Shown here: in pieces, positions 60,774 through 64,000 of the stretch
Layout of the letters: every line of letters starts with the position of its first letter
Numbering within the stretch: the first letter of the stretch is position 1
Source of the DNA: Chondrosia reniformis
Taxonomy: Eukaryota > Porifera > Demospongiae > Chondrillida > Chondrillidae
Length of the DNA: 64,000 bases
Assembly (NCBI GenBank): GCA_947172415.1
Contig: OX359196.1
Coordinates: forward strand, 7,645,901-7,709,900
Reading direction: 5' to 3'
The notes under the pieces: generated by a model
What the model saw: only the letters and a program-made list of their open reading frames with translations
Database searches by the model: none
What the model was told of the DNA's origin: nothing
Made by a program: the position numbers and the translations under genes

Positions 60774-63700
60774 TCACTTCTTTGTCTTCTTTGATTTATT
60801 TACAACTGAATACAGCATATCGGGATCCTGTCCTGGGACCTGAGGGATCTCACCTTCACCATCACTATCTGCTGATGGTTCATATTTCTGTTCAGTTTCT
60901 TGTTTCCTTGAAATCTCTCCTTTTCCTTTCTTCTTAGTCTTATCTGGTTGAGCATAAAATGCGTCTGGATCATCGACTTCAGAGGGTGGTTTTGATTTGT
61001 TTTTCTTCTTCTCCTTATTTGGCATGGCATAAAGATCTGAAGGATTGACTGGCTGAACATTAGTCTTCTTCTCTGAGGTATCCTTTGAGATATCATCTTT
61101 TGATTTGCTCTTTTTATCTGTTTTCTTAGATGATTTCTCTTTATTCTTATCAACATCAATATCCTCATATACGTAGTTTGAAGTACCAAGTAGGTTTGGT
61201 TTGGTGCGTGCGTCAGTTGTCATGTCTTTATCCACAGTATCATAGTGAAGTCCATCTTGAACATGATGATCATTGTTGTAATGTTGGTTGACAGGAGAGT
61301 CACGCTCTGCTCTGCTGTAATGAGGTGGTTCCTCAGTGTCTCCAGTGTTTGGTAACTTAATCTCTTTATTGACCACATAGGTGTAGTCAGGCTTGTCTTC
61401 CCCAAACTCTTCCTTGCTGGTTGGAGGTACCACATTGTTGTAGTAGACAGCGTTCCTTTTCTTCTTCTTTGATCTCATATTGCACATTACTATGATGATG
61501 AGTGTGACCACTGCTATAAGGATCAGTACTACCACTACAATCACTACTGCCACTATCACTTCAGTGGGAAGGTTTGAGTTACCTGATGTAGCACCTGTAG
61601 TATCTGTAGGTATAGGAATTAACATACGTATTTATAATTTGGTGAAGTGATAGGGTTTATTTGTTGCGATCATGATGATATATGAAGTTTATTGAGCAAC
61701 AGCAACATTAAATCTTTGGAATAGAACGTTTCAACCCGTAGGTCTTCATCAGCAATATGAAAAAATGAGGAGAGGTTGGTGTTTAAATAAAAGTTGGTTG
61801 GCAGGTGTGAAAAATGATGTAATGAAAAAGTGCAACGAATATTTTTATCCTCATTAAATATTCGGCGCACTTTTTCATTACATCATTTTTACACCTGCCA
61901 ACCAACTTTTATTTAAACACCAACCTCTCCTCATTTTTTCATATTGCTGATGAAGACCTACGGGTTGAAACGTTCTATTCCAAAGATTTAATGTCGCTGT
62001 TGCTCAATAAACTTCTTATAATTTGGTGTATGTAATTAACCTCCATATACGTACAGTATACGTATGCAATAAATGTTTTGCACAGTTCAACATACCTGGT
62101 GTTTCTGTATTTGGTAATGCTAATATTAAATAAGAATATTGGTTCCTTTACAGGAAATTGTCTTACAATGGAGTTATGTTCTTACCTGGTTGCATGTAGC
62201 TATACTCCATCACATCACTAGTATTACTCCCAGCTGAGTTCACAGCCATCACTGCAATGTTGTATGTTGTACCATTCACTAGTCCTGTCAAGTTGTAGTA
62301 GGTCAGGTTACTGGCTGTGTTGGTTGTGTTGGAACCATACTGGATGATATAGTGTAGTTCTCCATTGGGTTCTCTTGGAGGCATCCAGTTCAGTTCAACA
62401 CCATCTTTACACACTCTTGTGAATGTGAGATTTCTTGGTTTAGTTGGTACTGTATGTAAAGGAATAATGTTATATATTGAATATACACACTTTACTTGCT
62501 TGTATTCTACCTAACATATTATGTACGATAGACGTCAAAAAAAGTTAACGTTTCGTTCGTTAAGACTAAGCCAGAACGGCGTACCGTTTTGTTTCGGCTT
62601 AGTCTTCAATTCGTCCCAAAGCGTTTTAGATCGTCCTTATTATAGGCCTACGAAATGAATAAAAACGATCAATCGTCTATTGCTTGCGTTCCGACGTAAG
62701 TTGTTAAACACGTGGATACTTGTGTACCTTATTTGTGAAATACTTGGACAATTGTACTATAATTAACACAAAGCGTTTCTCACGTACATGCGTTCCTACG
62801 CAGTTCCGCATGCTTACGAAAGTACAGATGATCGTTTTTCGAAGACGATCGATCGTTGTGTATCGTCTTCACACCGTTTCCGTAGGAACAAAACGCCGTA
62901 TAAACGAAACCAAACGTTAACTTTTTTTTTGACGTCTACCGTATATATACTATATAATCAGTTAACAATACTGCAGAACATACCACTTGAGTTAGCTCTA
63001 TAAGTAGTCTCATTTGGTGCTAAACTGATTTGTTGTCCACTAATAATCCAAACCTTTACCCTGTACAGTCCACCTGGTACTACTGACAGAGAAACCTGTC
63101 TACTAGTATCACTTCCACTAGTAGGTACTGCAATGTGTCCAACCTCAACTGGTACTCCTAGATCTAGACGATCATATCTTGTGACATATTTACGTTGACC
63201 ATTTCCACCACTCACTCTGAATGTAATAGGTTTCTGGTTCTTTTTTATTAATCTCACTTTAGGTATTGGTAAGATGTCTGTAAAATTTATATGCACACAT
63301 ATAAACAGTATTTGTGTTTATCTAATCATGTACTTACTATTTGATAGGTATATGTTGATGTAATGATTTATATCATTATCAGTACAATAGTAGTCATCAG
63401 TTGTATGTGATGTTCTATTAACAAAGAGTGTAGCTGTTAGACCATTTTCACTCTTATACACATCTTCAGTTGGTGATGTTGACACAGCAGGATCACCATT
63501 GATATACCATTTAGCATTACTACTATTGTATGATATACACTGTATCTTTCCTATCTCTTGGTCTCCTGCTATTTCTGTGATGTTAGTAATGACAGCTTCG
63601 TGATCAAGGATTCTGTTCTGACTAGTAACTATAAAACCTGATTCTGTAGTATGGAGGGATGGTACTTATCTTATACGTGTTACTACTGGTGTGATGACAA

Positions 63701-63993
63701 CTCACTTGGTGGTGCAGCAGTGAATGTAAATATAGCACTCTTATTGATACCACCAGCCAGTACAGTACAGGTATAGTCTCCTCCATCACTTTTAGAGATA
63801 AGAGGGATTTTCAAGATATGACTTTCAATATTACATGTTCCATGAGGGCAGGTCCATCTGTAGCTAGTTTGTACTCCATAAGGTATTCCAGTGACTGTAC
63901 AGACTAGAATAACAGTTGTCCCCAATTGTACAGTATCACCAGAATCCAGTGTTGTGTTGTGTGTGTATCCATCAATCAGTACTGATATATCCT
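60774..63993 (-). CDS. Type I Ig/FN3 receptor 5 with long tyrosine-rich tail (5' end outside window)
   Basis: Exons: 63706-63993 (Ig), 63338-63664 (Ig-like), 62984-63277 (FN3-like, YDRLDLGVPVEVGHIAV), 62186-62449 (FN3, VCKDGVELNWMPPREPNG), 62096-62104 (9-nt microexon, phase-neutral), 60774-61603 (stalk, membrane helix, about 220-residue tail). The signal-peptide exon must lie beyond 64000. The outside part is close to receptors 2 and 3, but the tail is quite different: KKKKRNAVYYNNVV, DYTYVVNKE, SNYVYEDIDV, DLYAMPNKEKKK, DAFYAQPDKTKKK and DMLYSVVNKSKKTKK, more than ten tyrosines in YxxP/YxxV settings separated by Lys-rich linkers. Likely a docking platform for SH2/PTB adaptors. Lies antisense in the FRY intron that starts at 60302. 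Confidence 0.85.
61685..62014. mobile_element. Foldback (palindromic) element of about 330 bp
   Basis: Two arms of about 145-150 bp are near-perfect reverse complements around a centre at about 61835-61865; outer ends are AAGTTTATTGAGCAAC and GTTGCTCAATAAACTT. Each arm, read outward, contains CTGATGAAGACC, TACG, GGTTGAAAC. No coding capacity. Located in an intron of receptor 5. A target-site duplication is not evident. Confidence 0.8.
62531..62936. mobile_element. 406-bp MITE with TA target-site duplication
   Basis: Terminal inverted repeats GACGTCAAAAAAAGTTAACG and CGTTAACTTTTTTTTTGACG (with final TC) enclose a non-coding interior with further inverted pairs (AAGACTAAGCC / GGCTTAGTCTT). TA flanks both sides (62529-62530 and 62937-62938), as for Tc1/mariner-type insertion. 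The homologous intron of receptor 3 (47754-47868) has the flanking sequence without the element, so it serves as an empty site. Confidence 0.85.
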
Positions 63994-64000
63994 CTAAAAA

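Noticed and set aside
61670-61870. 66-codon ORF on the minus strand
   Set aside because: Lies within the palindromic foldback element; the same sequence recurs in the other arm.

Overview
This is a piece of an animal nuclear genome: spliced genes with GT..AG introns, many of them 50-150 bp, an AT-rich background with many minisatellites, and animal gene families (FRY, TMTC4, AMDHD2, a GAF-domain phosphodiesterase, Ig/FN3 receptors). The compact intron-rich layout and the array of fast-evolving Ig/FN3 receptors fit a sponge, most likely a demosponge of the Amphimedon type. That placement is inference. I see no tRNA, rRNA or CRISPR locus.

Layout. 1-1599 (-): an AidB/ACDH-11-type acyl-CoA dehydrogenase running off the left edge, head-to-head with an SLC36/AVT3-like amino-acid transporter (1873-6562, +, 16 exons). 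One intron of the transporter holds an intronless antisense ORF (2773-3639) that I do not recognise. 7037-8490 (-): two tandem paralogues of a small tail-anchored protein with a conserved His/Asn-Cys pair. 8883-11717 (-): AMDHD2 (N-acetylglucosamine-6-phosphate deacetylase, 9 exons), head-to-head across 99 bp with TMTC4 (11817-15751, +, 18 exons). 16034-21069 (+): a PDE5/6/11-type cyclic-nucleotide phosphodiesterase with two GAF domains and a C-terminal CaaX box.

19482-31538 is a tandem segmental duplication. The roughly 6.27-kb unit runs from PDE intron 12 through the last seven PDE exons, a convergent SAM-histidine phosphatase fusion gene (-), a small gene (+), and the region just upstream of the FRY start codon. 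The junction lies at a three-base match (CAT). It places a copy of the FRY upstream region in front of a headless PDE fragment. Copy 2 has also lost 681 bp between two CGTGT repeats, removing the shared promoter and first exons of the divergent pair.

31536 to beyond 64000 (+): furry (FRY). 29 exons (2,280 codons) are visible and the C-terminal part lies outside the window. Two FRY introns carry antisense type I membrane receptors with Ig-like and fibronectin-III-like modules. The first intron (37805-52406, 14.6 kb) holds three intact genes and one decayed one. The next begins at 60302 and holds a receptor with a long tyrosine-rich cytoplasmic tail. Every receptor exon I could delimit begins and ends in phase 1, so the domains are interchangeable cassettes. 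This nested cassette-built receptor cluster and the microhomology-joined duplication are the most unusual things here.

Exon boundaries were read by eye from GT/AG sites and checked by reading-phase arithmetic; there is no transcript evidence. Family assignments rest on recognised motifs and remembered family sequence, not on searches.
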